Of a stretch of 64,000 bases of DNA, positions 11,221-22,441 are shown piece after piece. Position numbers and translations under genes: made by a program. Source of the stretch: Coprinellus micaceus (taxonomy: Eukaryota > Basidiomycota > Agaricomycetes > Agaricales > Psathyrellaceae); the NCBI GenBank assembly GCA_951394405.1, contig OX596341.1, positions 868,001 through 932,000 of the forward strand, given 5' to 3'. Each line of letters starts with the position of its first letter. The stretch's first letter is position 1. The notes under the pieces are model-generated. The model saw nothing but the letters and a program-made list of their open reading frames with translations, did not search any database and had not been told where the DNA came from.

Positions 11221-11670
11221 ATGTCCAGTCAACCTACTCCCAGTGGCTCCCGATCGGCTCAAACATTCACCCGGTTCGGTGGCATCGTTGATGGGGTTCA
11301 CAACGGAACGACAAGCGGTGGTCGCGTCCGCGCTACTCGCAGCGGTCCGCCAACCAACAATGGTAAGAACTAGCTAAATTATCTCGCTGTGCATATGCCG
11401 ATGGGTCTCCCCACTAGAACGTATTATTAAGGACTACTACAAGGACCTTCGGGGAGACAGGCGAGTCGAGAGTAAGTTCATGGATTTTCCTGCTTTGCAG
11501 GGGAGTTTCACGATTTAACCTCGCCACCACCAGAGCTCTTCACAACGTTCAAGAAGCATGCCACTGAGGCCGATGTTGGTGAGTACTAGGTAGAGCTGCA
11601 TTTCCGACATTCTTCTGACTCCTTTGTAGATTTGTATCTGAGGCAGTTGCTGGCCGTGGCCAAACAGTGA
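11221..11670 (+). CDS. Small four-exon accessory protein (93 aa)
   Basis: Exons 11221-11362, 11418-11471, 11534-11578 and 11630-11670 join in a single frame, all at phase 1, with GT-AG introns of 51-62 bases. The product starts MSSQPTPSGSRSAQ and has a motif-like segment (VDGVHNGTTSGG) at about residues 23-34. It ends in a helical module (ERIIKDYYKDLRGDRRVEK, then LYLRQLLAVAKQ). The last three exons are 54, 45 and 41 bases, exactly the lengths in the minus-strand gene 33038-33462, whose protein aligns with it. The helical module also resembles that of the genes at 12585 and 32221. No known domain; function unknown. Confidence 0.72.
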
Positions 11671-12584
11671 ACCATCGTTTTCTACTCCGGGGGGACATCC
11701 CACCTTCGAGCCATGAATCAGAGGTCTTATGATTATCTAGTTGTGCGACCGTCGTTCTCGATAATATATACCGCCATCTGCTGCTGCTGATTTCCAATCT
11801 ACTCCTTACCAAATCAGTGCTACCCCAGAAAGTCAAAAAATCGACTGTAAAAACGTAATGACGGCCAGGATGTTAGGAACATATTTCCCCGGACATCGAC
11901 GCCAGCCTCTTCATAGCCATAGAACGATGATTGTCAAAGAATAGCTGGAATAGTACGATAACCTGACGAAGATGCTCGTCGCAGTGCAGTGTACCGGGGA
12001 TGTACGACACAAAAAAAAAAACGCTGGACCCACGCTGGACCTACACTCGTTCGTGCAGGTACATCACTGGCAACCACTGCAACCACTGTCCACAAACGCC
12101 GGCGCCGACATGGATACCATGTTCCAGCCCCTTCCCCCTACTCATCGCGATCTGTCACCTGTTTTTGATTCTTCTAAGATCCTTTGTTGCATAAAATGAA
12201 CACCGGGCGGGACCTACCAAGCAACCATACATAGCCAAGGAATCTGTTTCTTTGATAGCAATGTGCCCACACGACCGTGGCCCCCCAACCCGAAGGAGCT
12301 AGGACAATAAGCGGCGTTGTCCTCCATCAGGAACTGGAGTGTATCGCCTCGCTTGGACTTTGTTCTGTTTGCTTCGCAGTACCGTGGATGGTGTACACAA
12401 TCCTTGTCATCCGCTGATCGTCTCTCCCCCTTCTCTACCTCACAATAACCTGCCTCGAATCCGGTAATAATGTCAGAAAGGAACTCCGCTCACGCCCCGG
12501 TATTTAAGGAGACTACGGCGAGAACTTCTCCAGTAATAAACAACTGTCGCCCTCTCCTCCACCACCAGACACTTTCACTCTAGT
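11671..12584. other. Intergenic with promoter of the next gene
   Basis: No coding sequence is supported. A TATTTAA element at 12501-12507 lies 78 bases before the ATG of the next gene. An A-rich run occurs near 12010. Confidence 0.5.
12501..12507 (+). promoter_or_regulatory. TATTTAA box of the gene at 12585
   Basis: The same TATTTAA word stands before the related genes at 14837 (14767-14773) and 32221 (32372-32366, minus strand). Confidence 0.5.
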
Positions 12585-13441
12585 ATGGCGAGCACTGGCT
12601 TCGGAATGCCTCAGAACCTCGGCGACATCGATAGCGTTTTCGAAACCATGGCCCAGATATCCGCGAGAGGTCCCCAAGAGAACATACGAATCGCTCTAGA
12701 AAACGGATGCGACGTTCGTGAAAACTTCGCCCATTACAGAAACGGAGGAACGTTTAACGAGTCCCACGGAGAGGGGTCTCTCATCGAGTATACCATGGAG
12801 CCACCGAACGGTGAGTGTCCTCTCTGAGCCGATCCATGCTCGCACTCTGAAGCTTTTGAGCAGCCGCGGATTTGATACCTGGACCAGGTTAGTCTTTCTG
12901 CTGCCCAGGGCGTTTGCTGTAAAACTGATGAACATCCGCACGCAGACTGCCTCGCAGACCTCATATATGACTATGTCACGACCAAAGCCGATGCAGGTAC
13001 GTCCCCTACCTTGCTCAAGATTTCAGATCCTTGAGAATTAAAAAATGGCTCCCCCGGTCAGAACGATTCTTGAATGAATTGATAAAGAAATTCCCCAACC
13101 TCGACAGCGACGAGCTCGCCGAATACAAGGCTTCGAAGCAGACGGTCAGTACCACTTCCCTCCGAGTGAGACAGTTGGCCCTTCTAACCTACTAATTGCT
13201 TTCACAGGGCGGCCAGATGGGGCGCACCCTTTCCAGCGGGAGTCAGGTGAGCAGCAACCCTCCAACTCCCGAGGACCTGCGTAACGCCCGTACTGCCCGC
13301 GTCGATGCAGAAAGGAAGGTGATGGGAACAATGGGTTCTATCCTGAGGGCCAACGAGAATCAGAACGCCAGTGCCCCCTCAGACCAGGGAACGTCTCAAT
13401 ATTCGGGTTTGAGCACGGCAGGTCCGCGCCGGAAGGCGTGA
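12585..13441 (+). CDS. Five-exon accessory protein with a 24-base microexon (205 aa)
   Basis: Exons 12585-12810, 12864-12887, 12946-12996, 13062-13144 and 13208-13441 join in one frame. The second exon is only 24 bases and both flanking introns are 53-58 bases with good sites. The N-terminal part has an RIALENG segment, then the motif region (ENFAHYRNGGTFNESHG). Exons 3-4 encode a helical module (DCLADLIYDYVTTKADAG, then ERFLNELIKKFPNLDSDELA). The last exon is polar and Ser/Asn-rich. The minus-strand gene at 31401-32221 has the same architecture, with exons 2 and 3 of identical length (24 and 51 bases) and a similar module (KYLLKKFPDSDNDKLAEYKA). This supports both models. Function unknown. 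Confidence 0.78.
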
Positions 13442-14836
13442 GGGTAGTTGAGTGGGCTGCTTGGGCGCACGCTCTCTGGATTTCCTATCTTCCATCAGAC
13501 TGTGTATTTCTGCGAATGTGTGTGTATTTTGACAGACTTAATTGGGATGTGTGCGCCGGTTCGCCAATTGGTACCAAATTTGAGAACTCCGTTTAAACAA
13601 TGTCAGATCTACTGTACAAACGAAACCTTGAGTGACACCACCCATTGCCCAATGACATGAACGTTCGTCCCCTCTGTGTTTTTGCTACATCCGCCATTGT
13701 GCACTGGCAGAACTGGTTTCGGGAAAAGGCGTCATCGGGTGTAGGTTCTATCCATTATAATTTTATGTATGTATGGGTTGTAACCTACTCAAATACGAAC
13801 CCTTGTCGAGGCCGTCTAGCCTGTGAGTCTGGAGGGTGTGCGAGTCGAGATAATTCGTCACATGCCTCCGAGCTGGCTCCCAGGCGGAGTCCCGATTATC
13901 AGCACCGCCGCCCAAATGGATTGCAGCTTGAACCAAGCCGCTCGGTACGTTCAACGGTAGGCGAACTACCTACCTTCCCCTTCCTCCTCTCACATATGAC
14001 AGCCACTACCACGGAACCAGAATCGCCAGGTTCGACGCCAGGGTCATGCCGTCTCCCTAAAAGTCATCGCGGTCTCAAGACGCAAAAACCGTTGAAAGCT
14101 TTGGGCGAAAGTTTAGAACGATCGGAGAGGGGCAGAAGGCAGTCGGGAAGCGATAATGAACATACTTGTTGGAGCGTCCCTCCCGAATACCCGGACCTCT
14201 TCCTTCACCTTGCCGATGGATCTATCTAATCTATTCCGCGTGGTATGTGGGCTCCAAATGCACTGCTAATGAGCCCAATCCGGTGTAATCTAATGGACAA
14301 CAGATCTAGAACTCCAGCGACAAAGTTCCGAGAAATAGGCAGTAATGGTTCTCTGAGGGTATTTCCAGGTGACATTTTCAAATGACGGGAGCGCCCACAG
14401 AGCAACAGCTGTGGGTCCCGCTTGTTTACCAGGAACAACACCTATTGTTGCATCCCACATAGCAAAGTACAAAAGAGCGCTTTGGCATGCGATCCCTGAA
14501 TTAGAGAACGCGGGGAGGGTTTCAGAAGAACGAAGTCAAGGCGCCCACAAGTGCACCCACACGGACATAGCCACGCCTTCTATGGATGTAACCCAATTGA
14601 AGTGCACTTTTGTTCATGGGTGTGACAGGGAACCATCTATCGGGGACAAACGCGTTGCCTCACAGTCAGTGCTGTAGCGTATCCAAGGTATGAGGATTTG
14701 TAGGCCCCTTCATCGCCTCTCTTCTTGGTGCGGCAGACAGCCGGGTCTCTCGGATGATAAGGGGAGTATTTAAGCCCGTTAGAGCAGAACAGGCAACTTT
14801 AGAAATCCTCCCACAAACAGACCGAGAATCGAACCA
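13442..14836. other. Intergenic with a small doubtful frame and a duplicated promoter region
   Basis: A 77-codon frame at 13996-14229 (plus; starts MTATTTEPESPGSTPG) could be a small gene or a relic; there is no supporting homologue. From about 14230 the sequence resembles, in inverted orientation, the region upstream of the minus-strand gene at 35998. The last 100 bases, including TATTTAA at 14767-14773, match the 36000-36100 promoter closely. Confidence 0.5.
14767..14773 (+). promoter_or_regulatory. TATA-like box in a conserved promoter
   Basis: TATTTAA lies 64 bases before the ATG at 14837, inside about 80 bases that are conserved in front of the minus-strand paralogue at 35998 (TACTTAA there) and recognisable in front of the paralogue at 29515 (TACTTAG). 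Confidence 0.55.
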
Positions 14837-16049
14837 ATGGCCAGTAAACCTTCCCAAGACGATGAGCCCGTCAACCACCATCATAGTGTGTTCACGTCCT
14901 CTCCTTCTGCCTTGGCATGAGAGTCTAACCTCACCCGCCGCAGACGAATTTCTATCGGGTTCAAAGGGCCTCAAGATGAGAGATATGACCGCCACCAGCA
15001 TGTCCGCTCAAACCCTCTTCTTTGACTCAAGCACCTTGCATGACGGCGCTGTTCGTAATACAGCAGTTGGCGGTTCGCCCATGACCGTGAACATGGGTTA
15101 CACGGCTTCCCCACCGCCCCAGCCGAGATCTACTCGGTCGGCCTCCCGACAATCACACTCACGCTCTTCGTCTTCGACGAGGCCCACCGTGACTCGAGAC
15201 AGGAGCCCTGCGCCTTCATACGAAGCACCAGCCAATACGCTTGGTGCTGAACCTCGAAACCCCTACGGCAGCAGACGCCCTGGGCACCACCAACATGAGT
15301 CCACCCGTACTCCCCGAGATTCCTCCGCTGAGGGACGTCGAGGGTCTGGCGTTCCTCCGGCCTTAGCTAGAGATGCGCCACTTCACCCACAGCCCAATGG
15401 GCTCACCCCTCCTCACCTGGCTTCTCCAGGCCTCGAGTCGCTGAGCGGGTTTGACGTGCCCTCCCGCCTTCGAGGGCCCAGTTCGCTCGGCGGCGGGGAC
15501 GAGCTATCCCCCGAGGACTCGATGTCCGTCGCACTTCGCCCACCCGAGGAAACAGAGGCCGACAGCGGGGGTGTTCCTACACCACCTGCTCCCCAAGCAG
15601 CTCGGTCAGACGTCGAAGAACGAGTTCAGCCACCTACCCCGACCGTGCCTGAGGTCGCGGAGCAGCCATTCCCAGATCTTCGCGACGGTGTCCAAGCAGA
15701 ACAGCCCAAAGATCTCCTCGAGGTCGAGCGTTCGACAGCATTGGATCAAGGCACTCCAGCCTCTGGACTCCTGTCTCTGGAATCACCATCGCGAGTCCAC
15801 TTCAACTCTGGACCAAGCTTCGACGACCAGTCGAGCATATCCGACGAGAGCGAGCCAGACGCTGAGGCCCTGGCCAGGGCGAATGCGGGTACGTCCGATC
15901 TTCGAACTTACTCCTTCGGAATGTTGGTTCTTACCCTTCTGTCTGCAGCCGCTCCAGAGAAGAAACCCGGCGTCGGGAACAGAATCCGCCTTTGGTTATC
16001 GAGGAAGCTTGAAGGTTTAGCGAGGAGGGTCGCGCCTACGGGGGTCTAA
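14837..16049 (+). CDS. Disordered accessory protein with N-terminal motif and basic C-terminus (364 aa)
   Basis: Exons 14837-14885, 14944-15888 and 15949-16049 follow the same plan as two minus-strand paralogues (34750-35998 and 28285-29515). The motif is at about residues 46-66 (STLHDGAVRNTAVGGSP). The next 240 residues are Ser/Pro-rich and acidic, with no predicted fold. The C-terminus is basic and amphipathic (NRIRLWLSRKLEGLARRV) and could bind membranes or acidic partners. The first donor (A|GTGTGT) is weak but is the only one that restores the frame used by the paralogues. The second intron is 60 bases with no stop in frame, so retention would add 20 residues including a hydrophobic stretch. 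Function unknown. Confidence 0.82.
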
Positions 16050-17009
16050 TGAGTCGTATTTTTGTGTTGCGGTTGTTGCTGGACTTTGCGTACCTTTACT
16101 GTATCCTATGGCCTCCTCCTATAACCTAGATCTTGTCCCATAATGATATCCCTTGATGGGTTTTTAACTGCAAGGCGCGGGGGACGATATGATGGTGTTC
16201 CGTTACCCTCTTGGGTCGACATGTTATACTCTATGGACTTCAAACTAGGCCCACCTGATCCTCGTCTTTCTCCTGGTCGGAACAGATCATGTCTCGTTTC
16301 ATGACCCTCCCGAACTATTACCATGTGAACCTAGAAGCCCCCAGTCAAGCGACGTTCCCTCCCTCCGTCCAGCTAGTTCTGGGATACATTTTCGACCTTA
16401 TGACCGGGATGGAGCCAGGTAGTGTATGCTCCCCGATCACAACGAGAAGTCCAGCGCCGTGATCCCTTCCTGACAGGACAGGTAATCCCTTTACCGACCC
16501 ACCGATTGCTTTCACCAGAGCGGAAGAAATGGGGCGCATGTTGTTCAAAGGGTGTCAGGCACGCATTGACCCTCGAACCCCTGATCCATGCATGTCTTGC
16601 TGCGATACTTGAGGCGGCCGGATCGACACCTGACATGCTGTGGGGGTCGAGGCAATTTCAGGTCTACTAATGAAACAGAGGGACGCGACGTACTGAAAGG
16701 TAGCAAGGACTGAAGGCGACCCTGGTCATCGGAAGTGAGACGTTCCTACTTGGGTCGGGGCCACTGGATAGAAATTTACTTGCTTCTGAGGGCGGGCTAG
16801 CCGGGTCTGTTACAGACGTCCCCACCACTGGATCGGGGCGATTGAGATGGAACGGTCTCACCGGGTGTCCCTCTACCGAGGCTGTCAATTCAAAATCATT
16901 CGCGCAATGAGATGGCGGTGTAGACACGAAAATCCGTCGATTACAGCAGTAGCGCCTTCCACTGCACCTGTCTGCTAATCTCTTTTGGTTCTACGTCAAG
17001 ATAAACGCG
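16050..17009. other. Intergenic with one possible small gene
   Basis: The only candidate is the two-exon model 16289-16670, listed separately. The rest shows no exons, RNA genes or repeats. Confidence 0.45.
16289..16670 (+). CDS. Possible two-exon small protein or gene relic (93 aa)
   Basis: Exons 16289-16418 and 16519-16670 join at phase 1 (donor CCAG|GTAGTG, acceptor CACCAG). The product has a natural-looking composition: MSRFMTLPNYYHVNLEAPSQ, then LVLGYIFDLMTGM, then a helical LIHACLAAILEAAG. There is no known domain and no paralogue in the window. The 100-base intron is longer than usual here. It may be the surviving part of a larger gene. Confidence 0.33.
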
Positions 17010-17950
17010 CTAGTCCTTGCTCGACTCTGTTAGCCGCTTCTCCCTCCGTTGCTTGACGTCCCAGTTGTATACCCGCGCAGTGTTCACCTCCATGATCGTC
17101 AGTTGCTCGCGGAGGAACTCGAGGTCTTCGATCGTGTTCTTGAGGTTGTGCTCGGCGGATTCTAGCCGTGTGTTGAGGAGGGAGAGGGCTTGAGGGAGTT
17201 TGTATGAGAGCATCACGTTTGCCTGGCAGTGTGAAGGTGTGAAGGCGTATCGGAGGAAGGGAGAGTGGTGGGTCGACGAGGTTAGCGATATCGAGTAGAC
17301 GAAGGGGCAGGTCCACGCACCCCTAGCCAAAGATATACACTATCCGACTCTTCCAACTGCGCCTCGGCGTACAGTGTGTCGTTTAGTTCGTAAGTGGTCG
17401 TGATAGGTTGAGGACTTGATGAGCCGTCCTCCTCAAGGTCGTCAAGGTCGTCTTCATCATCATCATCCGACGTCGACTTTCCCTCCTATTTCCAATCCAC
17501 AAGACGCGTTAGCTTGGTATCGCGTGCCATGATAAGCTTAACAGAGAGTAATGCGCACCCTCCGCTCCTGTAGGTACTCGACCACGTCGAGCGTCTTCCT
17601 GATGTCAGGTATCTTTTCCTCGAGACTGGCGCGCTTCTGTGTCAGGTTCGCTTCCATGTATCGGTACTTGCTGATCTTGGAGGGTAAGAAGATCAAGGTT
17701 TGTTCAATGTTTACAACGACAATATCAGGCATATACGTACGCTATCGCATCCTGAAAGGCCCGCAGGGTCGTCTCGACGTCCGCCTCAGATCCTGCCATG
17801 TACTCGTCGACATTGGCCTGTCCGGTTCATCAGCCAATTAGCAAGGGGGATTGCGGAGTTCCCGAGACCAAAACGTACAATGAAAGGGGCCTTGGGGATT
17901 CCTCGAGGGTTCCTCTCCTCAGAGAAGATGGCCTTGACCTTTGAAGCCAT
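17010..17950 (-). CDS. PAC10: Prefoldin subunit 3
   Basis: Prefoldin is a cytosolic hexameric chaperone that hands unfolded actin and tubulin to the CCT chaperonin; subunit 3 (yeast Pac10/Gim2, human VBP1) is one of its two alpha-type subunits. Five exons (17950-17879, 17817-17741, 17670-17559, 17485-17321, 17222-17010) give 212 residues, normal for the family. Family-typical segments are NPRGIPKAPF at the start, KYRYMEANLTQKRASLEEKI and DIRKTLDVVEYLQ in the first coiled coil, and NTIEDLEFLREQLTIMEVNT with RVYNWDVKQRR in the second. An acidic insert (DDDDEDDLDDLEEDG) lies between the hairpins. The start at 17950 is used because the upstream in-frame extension is not conserved-looking. A decayed fragment of this gene lies at 30721-30847. 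Confidence 0.93.
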
Positions 17951-18189
17951 CGTGGTGAGCTGCGTCGAGGTGGTGGTGGTCGAGGTCGTCGTTGATGATC
18001 GCGTCCAGGCGCCCATGACACGGTCGGCAAGCGCCGACCGGACTTCCAATTCACTGATGTAATAAAGCCACGCAGCCGAGAGCATTTTTCTGAAGCCCAT
18101 CTTGTTCTCTTCCTCTTCCATGCTCTGCTTACTCGCTCCCTTCCGATCGGTTTTATTTTCTTTTCATATGGATTGAGGAGGTCTTCGAC

Positions 18190-18610
18190 GTTGGAGTATC
18201 GCCAGGAGGAACTCGCAGAGCACCCTAGGACGGAATTCGTTCACCTATAGTTTCAGGTAAGCTTCGAGTTCTTTCCCTTCGTCTTCCTCGCACTTCGCGC
18301 CTTTCTGTGATGAAACCATTTAGATAGGGACAACAGAGCCTCCGGGCGGTGCTGATCCACATATCGATAGTAGAAATTTTATCTGACCTCTGGCTGCGCC
18401 TCATTTACCTTCTCAACTTCGCGATACTAACACCCTCCTTGCTAGACTCGTATTCCTGGCGATCACGGTACCCAAGTTGAAGTAGGGGCGAAGGCTAACC
18501 TGCGTCGTATTTGCTATGTCAGTCAAGGCCATCGCTGCGGCCGAGTGGCCACCTTCGGGGGCGAGGTTGAGGTTTGCGAGGTTGCCTTTGGAGTACCTAG
18601 AGGGCCGTAG
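18190..18610 (+). pseudogene. Decayed partial copy of MRD1
   Basis: The sequence around 18205-18255 (GGAGGAACTCGCAGAGCA and onward) resembles the end of the third MRD1 exon, which encodes EEELAEQFRPFGQLSQ. An intron follows, and then text like the start of MRD1 exon 4 near 18440-18560. The exon parts are strongly diverged and no longer open, while about 85 bases inside the intron are nearly identical to the MRD1 intron. Confidence 0.7.
18303..18390 (+). ncRNA. C/D-box snoRNA-like copy in the decayed MRD1 intron
   Basis: It has a C box GTGATGA at 18307-18313, an internal D'-type CTGA at 18352-18355 and a D box CTGA at 18383-18386. It differs from the copy in MRD1 by two substitutions and one T insertion over about 85 bases, while the flanking exons have decayed. 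Whether it is still expressed is unknown. Confidence 0.55.
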
Positions 18611-19702
18611 AGTAGTCCTACGTATCAATCGTCCAATAGAATTGGAATTTCAATTTGAACATCTAGATCGCGCACCTACGACTACAGAACCGTGCGTCTG
18701 GAATCTAACGACGTCGGTGCCGTAGCGCATTAATTTGACAATGTCTGAGGTCGGGGACGATCCCCTGAGGCGCATGTGGGTACCCGAGGCTAACGTCTAG
18801 CCGTTCCAACCGGTATAGGATGCTGACGGAAACCAGCGCAGCTCGAGCACCCAGAGATTCTAGGCGCCGAGAGGGGTACCTTGAAATTGGGCTGAACAGA
18901 CCGGTTAGCAGGAGTTATAGGGGTATAACAATACATCTAGGCGAGCCCACGTAGTGGTACAACATGCTATAAGTACAACCTAACCATAGCATGGCGGCTC
19001 AAGGGGAGAGGGCCTGATATTTTGATCGACGGGCGCTTACTTCTCAATCGCCCACTCTCCAGGGTTGTAGACACGAATTTAAATTTAAAGACACCTGGGG
19101 CGGGCTTGGAAGTAACTTTGTACTGCATCCAGGTGCCCTCGATCCTGGGGGCGAGGACATCCAGTCGAGCTCGGAAGGCCCGTCGACGATTAGCAGGACG
19201 CTTGGAACGGCCACTATAATCAACGCACAAGCGCGCGGTCACCGTTCCTTCATGGATTCAATACTAAAAATAATGTTATATTTGGACCCGGACACGCCTC
19301 AGGCTTCCCCCATACCCCTCGTAGCCTCCTCTATTAATGGCCGTGACGCCCCCCTTAAGCCGCAGTAATATTCGCCTTGACCCATGAGCCCATCGGTGTC
19401 TCCGTCGCTTAGCACAGGAGGCCAATCTTGGTCCCCTTCAATCACCCAGGCCCCTTTGACTTTCCACAGCCCCACCGTCTCGTCCCGTAGGTCCTTTCAT
19501 CTCGATTCCACAATGTCAAAGTTTTAGCGCCCATCCGGCGGACACCGAGCTGACTTCCAATTCCCTGATCTGACAAAAACCCCAAGCCAAGAACATTTTT
19601 TTCCAAGTCCGTCTCTACCTCATCCTCCCCCTTCCTTCCCCTGCTAACCACTTTGAAAACAGATCGCATTCGTCTTCTGAAGGGCTGACGAATCCGTGTA
19701 CG

Positions 19703-22441
19703 ATGTCAACGCGCCTCATTGTGAAGAACCTGCCGCCCTACTGCACCCCAGACAGGTTGAAGCAGCATTTCCAGCAGAAGGGTGCTCCGGCAGCGACGAT
19801 CACCGATGCGAAGGTCTCGTTCAAGCAGGATGGGACGTCGAGGAGGTTTGGGTTCGTAGGGTTTAAGACTGCTCAGGAGGCGATGAAGGCGCAGGAGTGG
19901 TTTAATCGGACGTTTATTGATTCGGCGAGGCTGGATGTAAGGGTCGTCGAGGTGCGTTGTGGTTGTAGATCAGAGGGAGAGGGAGAACTAATCGTAGATT
20001 TTTTTCGTAGGAGAAGGGTCATGAACCAGCACCACGACCGAACAAGCGTGCTCGAATTGGACCTTCGCCGGCAGAGTTGACTGGATCGACTTCGAAACCC
20101 TCGACATCTGAGGAGCCGGCCAAAGGGAACAAGCAGCTCGACGAGTTCATGGAGGTGATGCAGTCTCGGACAAAGGGCCCTTCGTGGGCGAACGACGCCA
20201 CCACCGCCGAACCTGTGGTGCCCGAACCCTCACCGTCTACGATTCCTTCTGCGAAAACGCAACCGGACGGTGAAGATGTTGCGATGGAAGATGCGACAGG
20301 GGAGGCACCTGCTGGGGAGCCGATGTCTGATATGGAGTGGCTGAAGCAGCGGATGTCTTCGAATGTGGATAAGGTGGTCGAGGAGAAGGCGTTTGAGCAG
20401 TCGGACGATGAGGGTGATGCTCGGGATATGGTGAGTACCATCAACTCTCTGGACTCGCTATCATCTGACAGACCGTCAAGGAGGTCGAACCCCCGAAAAC
20501 CGAGGAGCGTAAAGATCCAGTAAAAGAGACCATCCTTCAAACCTCCCGGCTCTTCGTAAGGAACCTGACGTTCTCGTGTACGGAGGAGGAGCTCGCGGAA
20601 CAATTCAGGCCGTTCGGCCAGCTATCTCAGGTGAGCTTCAAGTTGTCTATTCTCCTCGCGACTCGCGGCTTTCCGTGATGAATCCATTTAGATAGGGACA
20701 ACAGAGCCTCCGGGCGGTGCTGATCCACATATCGATAGTAGAAATTTATCTGACCCACCCTCCGCGTTTACACCTCTTTTACCATGTACTGACATCCTCA
20801 TTGCCAGGTCCACATTCCTGTCGACCCCAGTACCAAACAAGGGAAAGGCCTGGCCTACATCACCTTTGCCAGCCCAGCAGAGGCCGTCGCTGCGTACGAG
20901 TCGCTGGATAAGACGTCCTTCCAAGGTCGTCTGATCCACATCCTTGGGGCTGTGGACCGCCGGGGCAACCTCGACGTGGAGGGGGACGGGAAGAAGAAGA
21001 CCGTGAAGGGCGAGCTGCAGGCCAAGCGCAAGGCGGCGGCGGGGAAGGAGTTTAATTGGAGTATGTTGTATATGAATGTTAGTTGTCTTTTGCAATCTAT
21101 GCGTTTCGGAGAACTTATAGGTGTTGTAGAGCGATGCTGTTGCCTCGTCAGTTGCGGATAGGATGAACATACCCAAGGCGGCTATCCTCAACCCCGATCC
21201 GTCTGAGAGCTCGACGAATCCCGCTGTGAAGCTCGCACTCGCCGAGACGCATATCATCACCGAAACCAAAGCGTACCTTGAGCAACACGGCGTTCTCCTC
21301 TCGTCGTTCAGCACCAAAGCCCGTTCGGATACCATCATCCTCGTCAAGAACATTCCCTACGGTACCACCGAGGCTCAGATTAGAGAGATGTTTGAGCCTC
21401 ATGGCGAGCTCGTGAGGGCGTTGGTCCCGCCTGCAGGTACGATTGCCGTTGTGGAGTATGTGAAGGCGGACGAGGCGGCGAAGGGGTTCAAGGCTGTCGC
21501 GTATAGGCGGTTGGGCAATTCGATCGTCTACCTGGAACGTGGCCCCGTCGGCATGTTCGTTGAGGGGCATATCGAACTTTCGACGTCTACAGATACGGCA
21601 GAGTTGCTGTCCAAGACTGTTATCAAGGCACCTGAAGGCCCTCAGGCCGACGACGCCACGCAAACTGGGGAGAGCGCAGAGGCTGGGGCGACGCTGTACG
21701 TCAAGAACCTGTCCTTCGCTACGACACAGGAGAAGCTCGTGCAAGTCTTCTCGAACCTCCCGTCCTTTGCCTTTGCACGTATCCAAACGAAACCCGACCC
21801 GAAGAAGCCTGGAGCGAAATTGAGCATGGGGTATGGGTTCATTGGGTTCAAGGACGCCGAGGGTGCGAAGAAGGGGCTTCAGAGCATACAGGGCTTTGTA
21901 CTTGACGGACATGAGCTAAGCGTCAAGTTCGCCGGAAGAGGAAAGGAGGAGATGGAGAAGGAAGTGGGCGCCACTGGCGGTGCCAAGGCCAGGACGACGA
22001 AGATGATAGTCAAGAATGTGCCGTTCGAGGCGACGAAGAAGGATATCAGGGATCTGTTCAGGTGTGTATATTTACTCTGGCTTCTCCGCCAATTGATCGC
22101 CGTGAGCTTAACGCTTTACCTTTCCTTCCTCCAGTGCCCACGGCAAACTCAAATCCTGCCGTCTACCCAAGAAGTTCGACGCCCGTACGCGCGGTTTCGC
22201 CTTCCTCGAGTTTGTCACGCGGCATGAGGCGGAGAACGCGTTCAATGCGCTTAAGCATACGCATTTGCTTGGCAGACATCTTGTCCTGCAGTGGGCCGAA
22301 GAGGATGGGGAGCAGGATTTGGACATGCTGCGTAAGAAGGCTGGGGTTGGGTACGGAGACGGGAAGGCAATGCCGGGGAGGAAGAGGAAGCTTGACATGG
22401 GGGGTAAGGGCGACCAGGACCCGGAGGAGTTGGATGTGTAG
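19703..22441 (+). CDS. MRD1: Multiple RNA-binding domain protein MRD1
   Basis: MRD1 is a nucleolar protein of the 90S/SSU processome needed for early 18S pre-rRNA cleavage. Six exons (19703-19951, 20011-20430, 20472-20630, 20808-21077, 21130-22061, 22135-22441) give 778 residues with five RRM domains. RNP2-type strands are seen at TRLIVKNLPP (residue 3), SRLFVRNLTF (about 247), TIILVKNIPY (about 425), ATLYVKNLSF (about 556) and TKMIVKNVPF (about 656). Matching RNP1 motifs are RRFGFVGF, KGLAYITF, MGYGFIGF and RGFAFLEF. Five RRMs in this spacing identify MRD1. An acidic linker separates RRM1 and RRM2. The third intron (20631-20807) is unusually long for this genome and carries a C/D snoRNA-like sequence. 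Confidence 0.95.
20671..20757 (+). ncRNA. Intronic C/D-box snoRNA candidate in MRD1
   Basis: Inside MRD1 intron 3 there is a perfect C box GTGATGA (20675-20681), a D'-type CTGA (20720-20723) and a D box CTGA (20750-20753), about 79 bases from C to D. The candidate guide before D' is GAGCCTCCGGGCGGTG; before D it is ATAGTAGAAATTTAT. Intronic location in a ribosome-biogenesis gene fits known snoRNA hosts. Near-identity to a copy in a decayed MRD1 relic supports selection on this segment, or at least its special nature. The terminal stem is weak, which lowers confidence. Confidence 0.65.

Larger units (their letters stand above)
17951..19702. other. Region between PAC10 and MRD1 with decayed duplicate
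   Basis: PAC10 and MRD1 are divergent. The region holds a decayed partial MRD1 copy (about 18190-18610). Promoter-like text just before PAC10 (about 18040-18120) is repeated just before MRD1 (about 19550-19630), as if the original divergent promoter was duplicated. Nothing else is coding. Confidence 0.55.

Noticed and set aside
14821..14840. GGTTCGATTCTC on the minus strand, like a tRNA B box
   Set aside because: No A box or foldable cloverleaf accompanies it, and it lies in the conserved leader of the accessory gene at 14837.
20019..20603. 194-codon minus-strand frame
   Set aside because: It lies opposite MRD1 exons and follows their codon pattern; a shadow frame.
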